DNA of 64,000 nt from Streptomyces flavochromogenes (lineage in GTDB: Bacteria > Actinomycetota > Actinomycetes > Streptomycetales > Streptomycetaceae), in contig NZ_JNZO01000003.1 in the NCBI RefSeq assembly GCF_000717595.1, positions 124,001 through 188,000 on the forward strand. Direction: 5' to 3'. Shown one piece after another: positions 32,767 through 41,191 of this stretch. Below the pieces are notes generated by a model. It made no database searches and was not told where the DNA came from. It saw nothing but the letters and a program-made list of their open reading frames with translations. How positions within the stretch are numbered: the stretch's first letter is position 1; each line of letters starts with the position of its first letter. The translations under genes were made by a program, and so were the position numbers.

Positions 32767-33513
32767 ATGGCGATCAGTGAGCTGCCCAACTCCCGCACCG
32801 AGGAGGACGGTTCGGCCGTCCTCCGGGTTCTCAGCTACAACGTCCGCTCGATGCGCGACGACGAGGACGCCCTCGCCCGGGTCATCCGGGCCTGCGACCC
32901 GGACCTCGTCTTCATCCAGGAGGCGCCGCGCTTCTTCCGCTGGCGCAAACACGCGGCCCGGCTCGCCGCCAAGAGCGAGCTCGTCATGCTGAGCGGCGGC
33001 GCGACCGCGGCCGGACCGATGCTGCTCTGCTCCCTGCGGGCCACCGTGGAACGCACCGAGGACGTGCTGCTGCCGCTGACCCCGGGCCTGCACCGGCGCG
33101 GTCTCGCGACCGCCGTCGTCCGCTTCGCCGGGGCCCGGGTCGGCCTCATCAGCTGCCATCTGAGCCTGCGGAAGGAGGAGCGCTACGCTCAGGCCGGGAT
33201 GGTCCTCGACCGGGTCGCCGCCCTGGGGACCCCGTACACCCTGGTCGCCGGCGACCTCAACGAACGGCCCGACGGGCCCGCCTTCCGGCGGCTGGCGAAG
33301 GAACTCCAGGACGGCTGGGAGGTCAGCCCCTGGGGAGGCGCGAACACCTCGACCCCCGCCGATCCGCACCAGCGGATCGACGCGATCCTCGCCACCCAGG
33401 GGGTCGAGTTCCTCGGCTGCGGGGTGCCGACGGACCTCGACCCGGCGGATCTGCGGGCCGCCACCGATCACCTTCCGGTGCTGGCGGCGGTGCGGGTGCC
33501 CGCGGCGCCCTGA
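32767..33513 (+). CDS. Endonuclease/exonuclease/phosphatase-family protein
   Basis: A 248-aa EEP-fold protein with the expected blocks in order: LSYNVRS near residue 20, the catalytic Glu in FIQEAP, a SCHLS block, GDLNERPD, and ATDHLPVLA at the end. The fold covers DNA nucleases, phosphodiesterases and sphingomyelinase-like enzymes, so the substrate cannot be assigned. No signal peptide, so cytoplasmic. No Shine-Dalgarno; TACGTT (32754-32759) is 7 nt upstream of the ATG, predicting a leaderless mRNA. Confidence 0.88.
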   Translation: MAISELPNSRTEEDGSAVLRVLSYNVRSMRDDEDALARVIRACDPDLVFIQEAPRFFRWRKHAARLAAKSELVMLSGGATAAGPMLLCSLRATVERTEDVLLPLTPGLHRRGLATAVVRFAGARVGLISCHLSLRKEERYAQAGMVLDRVAALGTPYTLVAGDLNERPDGPAFRRLAKELQDGWEVSPWGGANTSTPADPHQRIDAILATQGVEFLGCGVPTDLDPADLRAATDHLPVLAAVRVPAAP

Positions 33514-33579
33514 GGTCGGCACCGCCGCCGGCCGGGAAGAAGTCCACCGGCCGACGGACGGAGTCCGGGCTCAGGACGG

Positions 33580-34263
33580 TCAGACGACGGCGCCGCGGCC
33601 CGGGTCGTCGAAGCCGTCGTCATCGTCGTCGTGCTTCATGCGGCCCACCAGGGTCGCGAAGCCGCCGAGGAAGCCGCCGATGCAGAGCGTGGTCAGCCAC
33701 CAGGTCATGTCCCAGCTGAGCAGCACGGCGACCAGCATCAGCACCGGGCCGCCGACCACGGCCAGCCAGGCGAACTTGGTCGTCACGTCCGCCTCGGGCA
33801 GCGGCGGCGGCTCCGGCGGTACGAAGTGGCCCTCGTCGGAACCGCCGGGCGCGTCCTCCGGTTCCGCGGGCGAGTAGTCGCGGGGGCCGGCGGGGCGAAC
33901 GCCGGGCGCGAAGACGACGGAGCTGCCGAGTGCGGGCCGCTCGGGTCCCGCCTCGGGCTCCTCGTCGGGCCCGGGCTCCTCGTCGGCTTCCGGCGGTGTC
34001 CCGCCGGTCGTCGGCCTCGGCTTCCAGGGCGTGCCCTTCCCGGCGGCCGGCGCCGGCCTCACCGGCCGGACCTCCCCGGCGTCCTCGTCCTCGTCGCCCT
34101 CGGTCTCCGGCTCCGGGAGCGACAGGTTCTCGACGGTCCGGTACGGCTTCGCACCCGGCGGGTCCGCCGGCTCCTCGCCGTACCCCGCGACGATCGCGGC
34201 CCAGGCCGCCTCCTCGTCGATGGGCTGCGGATCCCGCCCGCCGCCGTCCTGCTCCTCAGCCAC
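33580..34263 (-). CDS. Membrane protein with long acidic/Pro-rich N-terminal region
   Basis: A 227-aa hypothetical. Residues about 1-155 are disordered and rich in Pro, Glu, Gly and Asp. Two membrane helices follow (about 165-187 and 190-212), then a short His/Asp-rich tail (KHDDDDDG). I do not recognise a family. The GTG at 34263 is chosen because it overlaps the stop of the upstream hydrolase by 8 nt and follows GGAG, so the two are translationally coupled. The cytoplasmic acidic region could be a binding platform, which is speculation. Confidence 0.7.
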   Translation of the reverse strand: MAEEQDGGGRDPQPIDEEAAWAAIVAGYGEEPADPPGAKPYRTVENLSLPEPETEGDEDEDAGEVRPVRPAPAAGKGTPWKPRPTTGGTPPEADEEPGPDEEPEAGPERPALGSSVVFAPGVRPAGPRDYSPAEPEDAPGGSDEGHFVPPEPPPLPEADVTTKFAWLAVVGGPVLMLVAVLLSWDMTWWLTTLCIGGFLGGFATLVGRMKHDDDDDGFDDPGRGAVV

Positions 34264-35038
34264 CGCTCCTGCTCCCCTGTTCGTCGACCAGACCCGGCGC
34301 GAGACGCTCGACGAAGGCCAGGCTCTCGTCGAAGATCCGCTCCGCGTCATGGTCCAACGTCGCCACGTGGTAGCTCTGTTCCAGCAGGATCTCCTTCACG
34401 TCCGTCGAGGAGATGCGGGAGAGGATCCGGGCCGAGTCGACGGGCGGCACGACATGGTCCTGCGGGCTGTGGAGCAGTACCACCGGCTGCGTGACCTGCG
34501 GAAGCTCCGCGTCCACGGTCTGGAAGAAACGGCGCAGGGAGTGCGCCGCGTGCAGCGGTACCCGGTCGTAGCCGACCTCGGTGACGCCCTCCTTGGCGAT
34601 GTCGCTCGCGATGCCCTTGGTCGAGGGGACCAGATGGCGGGCGACCGGCAGCGCGTACGCCGCGAGGCCGTGCACCTTGTTGCCCGGGTTGACCAGGACG
34701 ATGCCCTTCACGGCGTCCCCGTGCCGCGCGGCGAGCCGCAGGGTCAGCGCCCCGCCCATGGAGAGGCCGAAGACGAAGACGGTCGCGCACCGCTCCAGGA
34801 GCTCGCTCAGCGCCCGGTCGACCTCGGCGTACCAGTCCTGCCAGGTGGTGAGCTGCATGTCCTGCCAGCGGGTGCCGTGCCCGGGCAGCAGCGGCAGCGA
34901 CACCGTCAGACCGCGCGCGGCCAGATACTCGGCCCACGGGCGCAGCGACTGCGGGGAACCGGTGAATCCGTGACAGAGAAGGACGCCGACCTCTCCGCCT
35001 TCATGGCGGTACGGCTCGGCTCCGGGAAGGACCGGCAC
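34256..35038 (-). CDS. Alpha/beta hydrolase (carboxylesterase / monoacylglycerol-lipase-like)
   Basis: A 260-aa serine hydrolase related to Est30-type carboxylesterases. The oxyanion motif LLCHGFTGSP is near 20-29, the nucleophile is S93 in GLSMGG, and D194 (SPQDHVVP) and H224 (SYHVATLD) complete the triad. It is cytoplasmic without a signal peptide. It likely cleaves a short or medium acyl ester; lipid turnover would fit the divergent acyltransferase 185 bp away. The start is GTG 35038. The stop is coupled to the membrane-protein gene. Confidence 0.9.
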   Translation of the reverse strand: MPVLPGAEPYRHEGGEVGVLLCHGFTGSPQSLRPWAEYLAARGLTVSLPLLPGHGTRWQDMQLTTWQDWYAEVDRALSELLERCATVFVFGLSMGGALTLRLAARHGDAVKGIVLVNPGNKVHGLAAYALPVARHLVPSTKGIASDIAKEGVTEVGYDRVPLHAAHSLRRFFQTVDAELPQVTQPVVLLHSPQDHVVPPVDSARILSRISSTDVKEILLEQSYHVATLDHDAERIFDESLAFVERLAPGLVDEQGSRSGG

Positions 35039-35223
35039 CGGGGTCTCCTGTTCGCTCGACTTCGCGTTCGCCTTCGGGTGCGCCTTGGGTGCGCCGAAGC
35101 GACGGAAAATGGGGAAGGACCTTCACGGTACGCGACCGGACCGACACCGACCAGGGCCGTAGCCGGGGCCGTACGCCGGTACGGGATAAAGTCGTCGCCA
35201 CGGCACACGGAAGGCATGGCGAG

Positions 35224-35970
35224 TTGATCTACGGCGCAATGAAGTTCTCCCTCGGAGGGTCCCTGAAGCTTGCCTTCCGGCCCTGGGTGGAGGGTCTGGA
35301 GAACATTCCCGCCGAGGGGCCCGCGATCCTGGCGAGCAACCACCTGTCGTTCTCCGACTCCTTCTTCCTGCCCGCGGTGCTCGACCGCAAGGTCACCTTC
35401 ATCGCCAAGGCGGAGTACTTCACCTCGCCGGGTGTGAAGGGCAAGCTCACGGCCGCCTTCTTCAAGGGGGTCGGCCAGCTTCCGGTGGACCGTTCGGGTG
35501 CCCGCGGCGCGGGCGAGGCGGCGATCAAGGCCGGCATCGAGGTCATCGAGAAGGGCGGCCTCTTCGGGATCTACCCCGAGGGCACCCGCTCGCCCGACGG
35601 CCGCCTCTACCGCGGCAAGCCCGGCGGCCTCGCGCGCGTGGCCCTGGCCACCGGCGCGCCGGTGATCCCGGTCGCCATGATCGACACCGAGAAGATCCAG
35701 CCGCCCGGCAAGGTCGTCCCCAAGCTGATGCGCCCGGGGATCCGGATCGGCAAGCCGCTGGACTTCACCCGCTACCAGGGCATGGAGGGGGACCGCTTCA
35801 TCCTCCGCTCGGTGACCGACGAGGTCATGTACGAGATCATGAAGCTGTCCGGCCAGGAGTACGTCGACATCTACGCGACCGCCGCCAAGCGGCAGATCGC
35901 GGATGCGGAGAAGGCGGCCAAGGAGGCCGTGAAGGCCGAGATCGCCGCTCGGGAAGAGTCCGGCGCGTAG
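35224..35970 (+). CDS. 1-acyl-glycerol-3-phosphate acyltransferase-like (PlsC family)
   Basis: A 248-aa PlsC-type acyltransferase related to mycobacterial Rv2182c. The catalytic motif is NH40-LSFS-D45 (HX4D), followed by the FIAKAEYF block, PEGTRSPDG near 117-125, and VIPVAMI. It transfers acyl groups from acyl-CoA to lysophosphatidate or a related lipid at the membrane. A helical, Ala/Lys/Glu-rich tail follows. The start is set at TTG 35224 with GGAAGG 9 nt upstream; ATG 35239 is the alternative and the longer frame is not protein-like. Confidence 0.88.
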   Translation: MIYGAMKFSLGGSLKLAFRPWVEGLENIPAEGPAILASNHLSFSDSFFLPAVLDRKVTFIAKAEYFTSPGVKGKLTAAFFKGVGQLPVDRSGARGAGEAAIKAGIEVIEKGGLFGIYPEGTRSPDGRLYRGKPGGLARVALATGAPVIPVAMIDTEKIQPPGKVVPKLMRPGIRIGKPLDFTRYQGMEGDRFILRSVTDEVMYEIMKLSGQEYVDIYATAAKRQIADAEKAAKEAVKAEIAAREESGA

Positions 35971-36018
35971 GCGTCCGGCGGTCAGCCGTCCCGTGGGGGA
36001 CGGCCGGGGGTGGGGGAG

Positions 36019-37233
36019 ATGGCCAAGCGCGAGCGTGTCGTGCGCATGTCGGTCGAGCAGCCGTTGTGGCGGGCACTGACCGGCTACCGCGTCCTGACCA
36101 TGGTCTACGCGGTCCTGCTGTTCGCGTTCGGCCGTGACCGGTACGAGCGGCCCTGGGTCGCCGTCGCCTTCCTGGCGGTGATGTGCGTCTGGACCCTCGC
36201 GACCCTCCCCAAGGTGGCGAACGCGGCCAGCTGCACCAAGCGCTTCCTCGGCGCCGACATCACCCTCGCCCTCGTCGGCATCCTCCTCACCCCGCTCGCC
36301 GACGCCCACGCCCAGACCATCGAGGGCCCCACGCTGCCGTCGATATGGACCGCCGGATCCGTCCTCGCGTACGCGATCAAGGGCGGCTGGCGCTGGGCCG
36401 GCGTCGCCTCCTCCCTCGTCGCCGTCGCCAACATCATCGAACGCGGCCACCCCAGCCGGGACACCCTCCACAACGTCCTCCTCGTCTGGGTGGCCTCCAT
36501 CGCCATCGGATACGTCGTCGAGGTCGCCCGCGCCTCGGAGCGCACCCTCGCCCGCGCCCTGGAGATCGAGGCCGCGACCCGCGAGCGGGAGCGGCTCGCC
36601 CGCGACATCCACGACAGCGTCCTCCAGGTCCTCGCGATGGTGCAGCGGCGCGGCACGGCGATGGGCGGCGAGGCCGCCGAGATCGCCAGGATGGCGGGGG
36701 AGCAGGAGGTGGCGCTCCGTACGCTCGTCGCCGGCGGTCTCACCCGACCCAGCCTGGTGTCCGAGGACGAGTCCGAGGGAGCCGTGGTCCGGGTCGTCGA
36801 CGAGGACGAAGAGCCGGACGACGACACCCCCGTCGACCTGCGCCTCCTGCTCGCCCCGCGCGCCGGGGCGAAGGTCACGCTCTCCGAGCCGGGCGCGCCC
36901 GTGCTCCTCGCGCCGCCCGCCGCCCGTGAGGTGGCCGCCGCCGTCGGCGCCGCACTGGACAATGTGCGGGTGCACGCCGGGGAGGACGCGAACGCGTGGA
37001 TCCTGGTCGAGGACTGGCCCGACGAGGTGATCGTCACCGTCCGGGACGACGGCCCCGGGATCCCGGAGGGCCGCCTCGCGGAGGCGTGGGGCGAGGGCCG
37101 GATGGGCGTCGCCCTCTCCATCCGGGGGAGACTGCGGGACCTGGGGGGCTCGGCCGAGCTGATCTCGGTCCCCGGGCAGGGCACGGAAGTCGAGTTGAAG
37201 GTTCCGCGGGGGAAGGCAGGACAGGGAAGATGA
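36019..37233 (+). CDS. macS: Membrane sensor histidine kinase, MacS-like
   Basis: A 404-aa sensor kinase of the HisKA_3 (NarL-partner) class. The N-terminal part has about five membrane helices. The dimerisation/phosphoacceptor helix has ERERLARDI-H198-DSVLQVL. A weakly conserved N-box segment follows, and the ATP-binding G-box is DDGPGIPEGRLAEAWGEGRMG. Position and partner match the S. coelicolor MacRS system, linked there to morphogenesis and actinorhodin control. ATG 36019 is preceded by GGGGGAG; a GTG three codons earlier is possible. The stop overlaps macR by ATGA. The signal is unknown. Confidence 0.87.
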   Translation: MAKRERVVRMSVEQPLWRALTGYRVLTMVYAVLLFAFGRDRYERPWVAVAFLAVMCVWTLATLPKVANAASCTKRFLGADITLALVGILLTPLADAHAQTIEGPTLPSIWTAGSVLAYAIKGGWRWAGVASSLVAVANIIERGHPSRDTLHNVLLVWVASIAIGYVVEVARASERTLARALEIEAATRERERLARDIHDSVLQVLAMVQRRGTAMGGEAAEIARMAGEQEVALRTLVAGGLTRPSLVSEDESEGAVVRVVDEDEEPDDDTPVDLRLLLAPRAGAKVTLSEPGAPVLLAPPAAREVAAAVGAALDNVRVHAGEDANAWILVEDWPDEVIVTVRDDGPGIPEGRLAEAWGEGRMGVALSIRGRLRDLGGSAELISVPGQGTEVELKVPRGKAGQGR

Positions 37234-37904
37234 GCGAGCAGCAGCAGATCAGAGTGATGGTCGTGGACGACCACCCGATGTGGCGGGACGCGGTCGCCCG
37301 CGATCTCGCCGAGGCGGGCCTGGACGTGGTCGCCACGGCGGGCGACGGCGAGCAGGCGGTGCGCCGCGCCCTCGCGGTCCTGCCCGACGTCCTCGTCCTG
37401 GACCTGAACCTGCCGGTGAAGCCGGGCGTCCAGGTGTGCAAGGAGCTCGTCGGCGGCCGGCCGGGGCTGCGGGTCCTGGTCCTCTCGGCGAGCGGCGAGC
37501 ACGCGGACGTCCTGGAGGCGGTCAAGTCCGGCGCCACCGGCTACCTCCTCAAGTCGGCGAGCACGGAGGAGCTGATCGACGCCGTACGTCGGACGGCGGT
37601 CGGCGACCCCGTCTTCACCCCCGGCCTCGCCGGACTGGTCCTCGGCGAGTACCGCAGGCTCGCGACCGAGCCCGCCCCGGCGGCCGGCGCCGACGAGCCG
37701 AAGGCCCCGCAGCTGACCGAGCGCGAGACGGAGGTCCTGCGGCTCGTCGCCAAGGGCCTCAGCTACAAGCAGATCGCCGAGCGTCTGGTGATCTCGCACC
37801 GCACGGTGCAGAACCACGTCCAGAACACCCTGGGCAAGCTCCAGCTGCACAACCGGGTGGAGCTCGTCCGGTACGCCATCGAGCGCGGCCTCGACGACGC
37901 CTGA
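37230..37904 (+). CDS. macR: NarL/LuxR-type response regulator, MacR-like
   Basis: A 224-aa response regulator. The receiver domain has D13-D14, phosphoacceptor D58 (VLVLDLN), S86/S88 and K108. The LuxR-type helix-turn-helix lies at about 155-215 (LTERETEVLRLVAKGLSYKQIA). It is translationally coupled to the kinase by a 4-nt overlap. From the S. coelicolor homologue I expect it to control cell-envelope and development genes; I found no copy of that system's reported palindromic target inside this window, but my search was by eye. Confidence 0.92.
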   Translation: MSEQQQIRVMVVDDHPMWRDAVARDLAEAGLDVVATAGDGEQAVRRALAVLPDVLVLDLNLPVKPGVQVCKELVGGRPGLRVLVLSASGEHADVLEAVKSGATGYLLKSASTEELIDAVRRTAVGDPVFTPGLAGLVLGEYRRLATEPAPAAGADEPKAPQLTERETEVLRLVAKGLSYKQIAERLVISHRTVQNHVQNTLGKLQLHNRVELVRYAIERGLDDA

Positions 37905-37948
37905 CGCGGCCGGCAGGGTCCGCCCGCGTCCGGGCACGGCGACCTGAG

Positions 37949-37985
37949 GGGCCGTATATTCGCACGTGTCGCGGATATACGGCCC
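37949..37985. repeat. Inverted repeat between macR and ldhA
   Basis: An 11-bp perfect stem (37949-37959 with 37975-37985) containing GTATAT, with a 15-nt loop. It may terminate macRS or be an operator for ldhA; no U-tract follows. It also holds TATATT, a -10-like sequence. Confidence 0.55.
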
Positions 37986-38009
37986 ATTCGTCATCCAAAG
38001 GGGAATCTC

Positions 38010-39008
38010 GTGGAAATCCTGGCATTCGGCGTGCAGGCGGACGAGAAGCCCCTCATGGAGAAGGCCTTCGCGGGGCACCACGACGTCCGCTGTCTGAGCG
38101 TCTTCCTCACCGAGGACACCGCGCCCATCGCCGCCGGCTACGAGATCGTCTCCACCAGCGTCAACGCCAGCCTGGACCACCGCGTCCTGCAGACCCTCGC
38201 CGCCGGCGGGACGCAGATGATCGCCCAGCGCTCCACGGGCTTCAACAACATCGACCTGGAGGTCGCCGAGCGTCTCGGCCTCACGGTCGCCCGCGTCTCG
38301 TACTACTCGCCGTACTCCGTCGCCGAGTTCGCCTGGACCCTCGCCCTGGCCGTCAACCGCCGGATCGTCCGCGCCTCCAACCGGACCCGCGACTTCGACT
38401 TCCGGCTCGACGGGCTGATGGGCCGTGACCTGAGGGGCCGTACCGTCGGCGTCCTCGGCACCGGCAAGATCGGCGAGGCCTTCACCCGGATCGCGCACGG
38501 CTTCGGCATGAACCTCCTCGGCTGGGACGTCGCCGAGAACCCCGCCTGCGTGGACCTCGGCATGAAGTACGTCGAGAAGGAGCGGCTCCTCGCCGAGGCC
38601 GACCTCGTCAGCCTCCACGTGCCGCTGCTCCCGTCCACCCGGCACCTCATCGACGCCGCCGCCCTCCGCTCGATGAAGGACGACGCCATCCTGGTGAACT
38701 CCAGCCGCGGCGGACTCATCGACACCGAGGCACTCGTCGCCGAACTCCGGGCCGGCCGCTTCGCGGGCGTGGGCCTCGACGTGTACGAGGCGGAGGCCGG
38801 GCTCTTCTTCCTCGACAAGTCGCTCGAGGTCGTCGAGGACGACACCCTGGCCCGTCTGGTGACCTTCCCGAACGTCGTGGTCACCTCGCACCAGGCGTAC
38901 TACACCGAGGACGCCGTCGGTCAGATCATCGACACCACGGTCCGGAACGTCCTCGACTACACCGCCGGGCGGCGCAGCGAGAACGTCCTCGTCCCGAGGG
39001 TCTCCTAG
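38010..39008 (+). CDS. ldhA: D-lactate dehydrogenase (NAD-dependent)
   Basis: Interconverts pyruvate and D-lactate, a 332-aa member of the D-2-hydroxyacid dehydrogenase family. The Rossmann motif GTGKIGE is near 149-155. The catalytic set is R233 (SSRGG), E262 (YEAEAG) and H294 (SHQAYYT), matching the spacing of classical D-LDH. The GTG start has GGGGAA upstream. It could regenerate NAD+ when the oxidase genes cannot keep up. The stop overlaps the stop of trpEG on the other strand by 4 nt, so the transcripts converge without a spacer. Confidence 0.93.
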   Translation: MEILAFGVQADEKPLMEKAFAGHHDVRCLSVFLTEDTAPIAAGYEIVSTSVNASLDHRVLQTLAAGGTQMIAQRSTGFNNIDLEVAERLGLTVARVSYYSPYSVAEFAWTLALAVNRRIVRASNRTRDFDFRLDGLMGRDLRGRTVGVLGTGKIGEAFTRIAHGFGMNLLGWDVAENPACVDLGMKYVEKERLLAEADLVSLHVPLLPSTRHLIDAAALRSMKDDAILVNSSRGGLIDTEALVAELRAGRFAGVGLDVYEAEAGLFFLDKSLEVVEDDTLARLVTFPNVVVTSHQAYYTEDAVGQIIDTTVRNVLDYTAGRRSENVLVPRVS

Positions 39009-40930
39009 ACCAGCACGCCGGCGAGGAGCGAGGCCGTCAGGGCCGCGCCGTCCGTCGTCAGCACCGACTCGGGGTGGAACTGCACCCCCGCGAAGCCCGG
39101 CCCGCGCAGCGCGTGCACCTCGCCGGTCTCCGCGTCCCGGCTCACCTCGATCCGGTGCAGGGCCAGCTCCGTCGCCGTCCGGTCGTCGCAGCGCGCGGTG
39201 AAGCTGTTGTAGAAGCCCACCCTCCGCTCCTGCCCGAAGAGGTCGATCCGCATCTGGGCCCCCTGGAACGGGGTCCGCTTGCGGACGATCTCCAGGCCCA
39301 GCTCGGCGGCGATCAGCTCGTGCCCGAGGCAGACGCCCAGCAGGCAGGGGCGGGCCGCAGGGTCTCGATGAGGGGCCGTGCCCGGGCGACGGGCGGGGCC
39401 GTTCCGGTGCTCCCGGAGCAGGTCGGCCGTCAGCGCGCGCAGGAAGCGCATCTTGGGATCGGCTGCGTCGGAGGGGTTCCCGGGACCGGGGCCGAGGACC
39501 ACCGGGCCCTCGTGGGCGAGCGCGAGCTCGCGCAGCCCCGGCTCGTCGTAGCGGAACACCGACACGTCGAGGCCCGAGGAGCGCAGGACGTGCGCGAGCA
39601 TCGCCGTGAAGGTGTCCTCGGCGTCGATCACCAGGGCGTGGCCCGACAGCTCGGCCGAGCGGACCTGCATCCGGAGCCAGAACGGCGCGAGATCGGCCCG
39701 GCGCGCGTCCAGGGCGGCCCGTACCCGGGGATCGTCGGCGAGCGGCGCGGAGGCCGGTGCCGAGCCGCCGGCCGGCCTGCCCTCCCGTACCCCGAGCGCG
39801 GTGAGCACCCCGGCCGCCTTGGCGTGGGTCTCGGCGACCTCGCCCGCCGGGTCAGAGTGCCGTACGAGCGTGGCCCCGACCGGCACTTCGAGCCGTCCGT
39901 CCGCCGCGATGTCGGCCGTACGGATCAGAATGGGGGAGTCCAGGGTCTGGGCGCCGCTGTCGTCCGTGCCGAGGAGGGCGAGGGCGCCGGCGTAGTAGCC
40001 GCGGCCGCCCACCTCGTGACGCTCGATCACACGGCAGGCGTTCTGCACGGGCGAACCGGTCACGGTCGCCGCGAACATCGTCTCCCGCAGCACCTCCCGC
40101 ACGTCCAGGCTGGAACGGCCCCGCAACTCGTACTCGGTGTGGGCGAGATGGGCCATCTCCTTCAGCCGCGGACCGATCACCACCCCGCCCATGTCGCCGA
40201 CCGTGCACATCATCTTGAGCTCCTCGTCGACCACCATCGACAGCTCTTCGGTCTCCTTGCGGTCGGCGAGGAAGCCGAGCAGGCCCTCGGCGGTCGGGGC
40301 GGCCCCGGCCGGGTAGCGGTAGGTGCCGCTGATCGGGTTCATGACGACCGTGCCTCCCGACATCCGCACGTGCACCTCGGGGCTCGCCCCGACCAGGGTC
40401 CGGTCGCCGGTGTGCACGACGAAGGTCCAGTACGCGCCCCGCTCACCGGCGAGCAGCCGCCGGAACAGGGCGAGCGCGTCGGCCCGCCCGAAGCCCGGGA
40501 TCTCGCCGGTGTACGTCCGCCGGATGACGAAGTTCGCGCCCTCACCGGAGCCGATCTCCTCGTCGACGACGCGCCGCACGATCCCGGCGTACTCCTCGTC
40601 GGAGACGTCGAAACCGCCGTTCTCGACGCGTACGTCGTGCACCGGGAGCTGCCGGAGGGCCTCGGCGAGCGGCAGCTCGTAGGACTCCTCGGCGACGAGC
40701 ACGGAGAGCGGGGTGCCGTCGTCTCGGACGTCGAAGCCGCGCTCCCGGATCTGCCGGAAGGGCACCAGGGCGAGCGTCGGCCGCGGGCCCACGGGCAGCT
40801 CCGCGAGGCGCTCGGCCTCGTGGATCCGGCCGATCAGGACCTCGACGGTGTCGTGGTCACGGCCGGGGGTACGGCGGCGCAGCAGGGCGAAGGCCGGGCA
40901 GGAGGGGGCGAGGAGACGGGAGAGGTCCAT
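39005..40930 (-). CDS. trpE: Fused anthranilate synthase TrpE(G)
   Basis: A single 641-aa chain joining the chorismate-converting subunit (about 1-410) and the glutamine amidotransferase (about 450-641). It makes anthranilate from chorismate and glutamine. The TrpE-type part shows GTYRYP, the DRKETEELSMVVDEE and GSPVQNACRVIERHE active-site blocks. The amidotransferase triad is C534 (GVCLGHE), H619 and E621 (FHPES). PhzE has the same fusion, but the trp leader and attenuator in front indicate primary tryptophan synthesis. ATG 40930 is preceded by AAGGAA. Confidence 0.93.
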   Translation of the reverse strand: MDLSRLLAPSCPAFALLRRRTPGRDHDTVEVLIGRIHEAERLAELPVGPRPTLALVPFRQIRERGFDVRDDGTPLSVLVAEESYELPLAEALRQLPVHDVRVENGGFDVSDEEYAGIVRRVVDEEIGSGEGANFVIRRTYTGEIPGFGRADALALFRRLLAGERGAYWTFVVHTGDRTLVGASPEVHVRMSGGTVVMNPISGTYRYPAGAAPTAEGLLGFLADRKETEELSMVVDEELKMMCTVGDMGGVVIGPRLKEMAHLAHTEYELRGRSSLDVREVLRETMFAATVTGSPVQNACRVIERHEVGGRGYYAGALALLGTDDSGAQTLDSPILIRTADIAADGRLEVPVGATLVRHSDPAGEVAETHAKAAGVLTALGVREGRPAGGSAPASAPLADDPRVRAALDARRADLAPFWLRMQVRSAELSGHALVIDAEDTFTAMLAHVLRSSGLDVSVFRYDEPGLRELALAHEGPVVLGPGPGNPSDAADPKMRFLRALTADLLREHRNGPARRPGTAPHRDPAARPCLLGVCLGHELIAAELGLEIVRKRTPFQGAQMRIDLFGQERRVGFYNSFTARCDDRTATELALHRIEVSRDAETGEVHALRGPGFAGVQFHPESVLTTDGAALTASLLAGVLV

Positions 40931-40986
40931 GAGGTGTGTCGTTCCTTCCGAGGGGAGTACGGAGAGGAACGGCCCCGGGTACGAGA

Positions 40987-41009
40987 AAGGCCGCCCCTCG
41001 GGCGGCCTT
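40987..41009 (-). terminator. trp attenuator hairpin
   Basis: On the minus strand, AAGGCCGCCC pairs with GGGCGGCCTT over a 3-nt loop and is followed by TCTCGT. Its upstream arm GGCCGCC can instead pair with GGCGGCC at 41041-41047 inside the leader-peptide gene, giving an antiterminator. Confidence 0.85.
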
Positions 41010-41034
41010 CGCGTGTCTGTCGGTGTACGCGCAA

Positions 41035-41091
41035 TCAGTGGGCCGCCGGATGAGCGGTCCACCACCAGTTCTGGATCTGCGAGGCGTACAT
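41035..41091 (-). CDS. trpL: trp operon leader peptide
   Basis: An 18-residue reading frame, MYASQIQNWWWTAHPAAH, with three consecutive Trp codons (41059-41067) upstream of an intrinsic terminator. This is classical attenuation: ribosome stalling at the Trp codons should favour the antiterminator and expression of trpE(G). There is no Shine-Dalgarno. TACAGT on the minus strand (plus 41098-41103) is 6 nt before the ATG, so the leader is probably translated from a leaderless mRNA. It is too short for normal gene callers. Confidence 0.92.
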   Translation of the reverse strand: MYASQIQNWWWTAHPAAH

Positions 41092-41123
41092 GCGAGCACT
41101 GTAACGCAGTCGGACACGGGAAC

Positions 41124-41163
41124 GGGGTCCGGTCCGCACCGTGAACGGTGCGAGCCGGACCCC
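41124..41163 (-). terminator. Terminator after the amidase gene
   Basis: A stem of 9 plus 8 bp separated by a 2x2 internal loop (41124-41132 with 41155-41163; 41135-41142 with 41145-41152). It lies 28 nt beyond the amidase stop and directly upstream of the trp promoter. Confidence 0.75.
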
Positions 41164-41191
41164 AGGAGCCGTGGGACGACCCTCTACCCGA

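Noticed and set aside
39005..40930. Phenazine-type PhzE rather than primary anthranilate synthase
   Set aside because: The fused architecture is shared, but the WWW leader peptide and attenuator point to tryptophan-controlled primary metabolism, and no phenazine genes are near.
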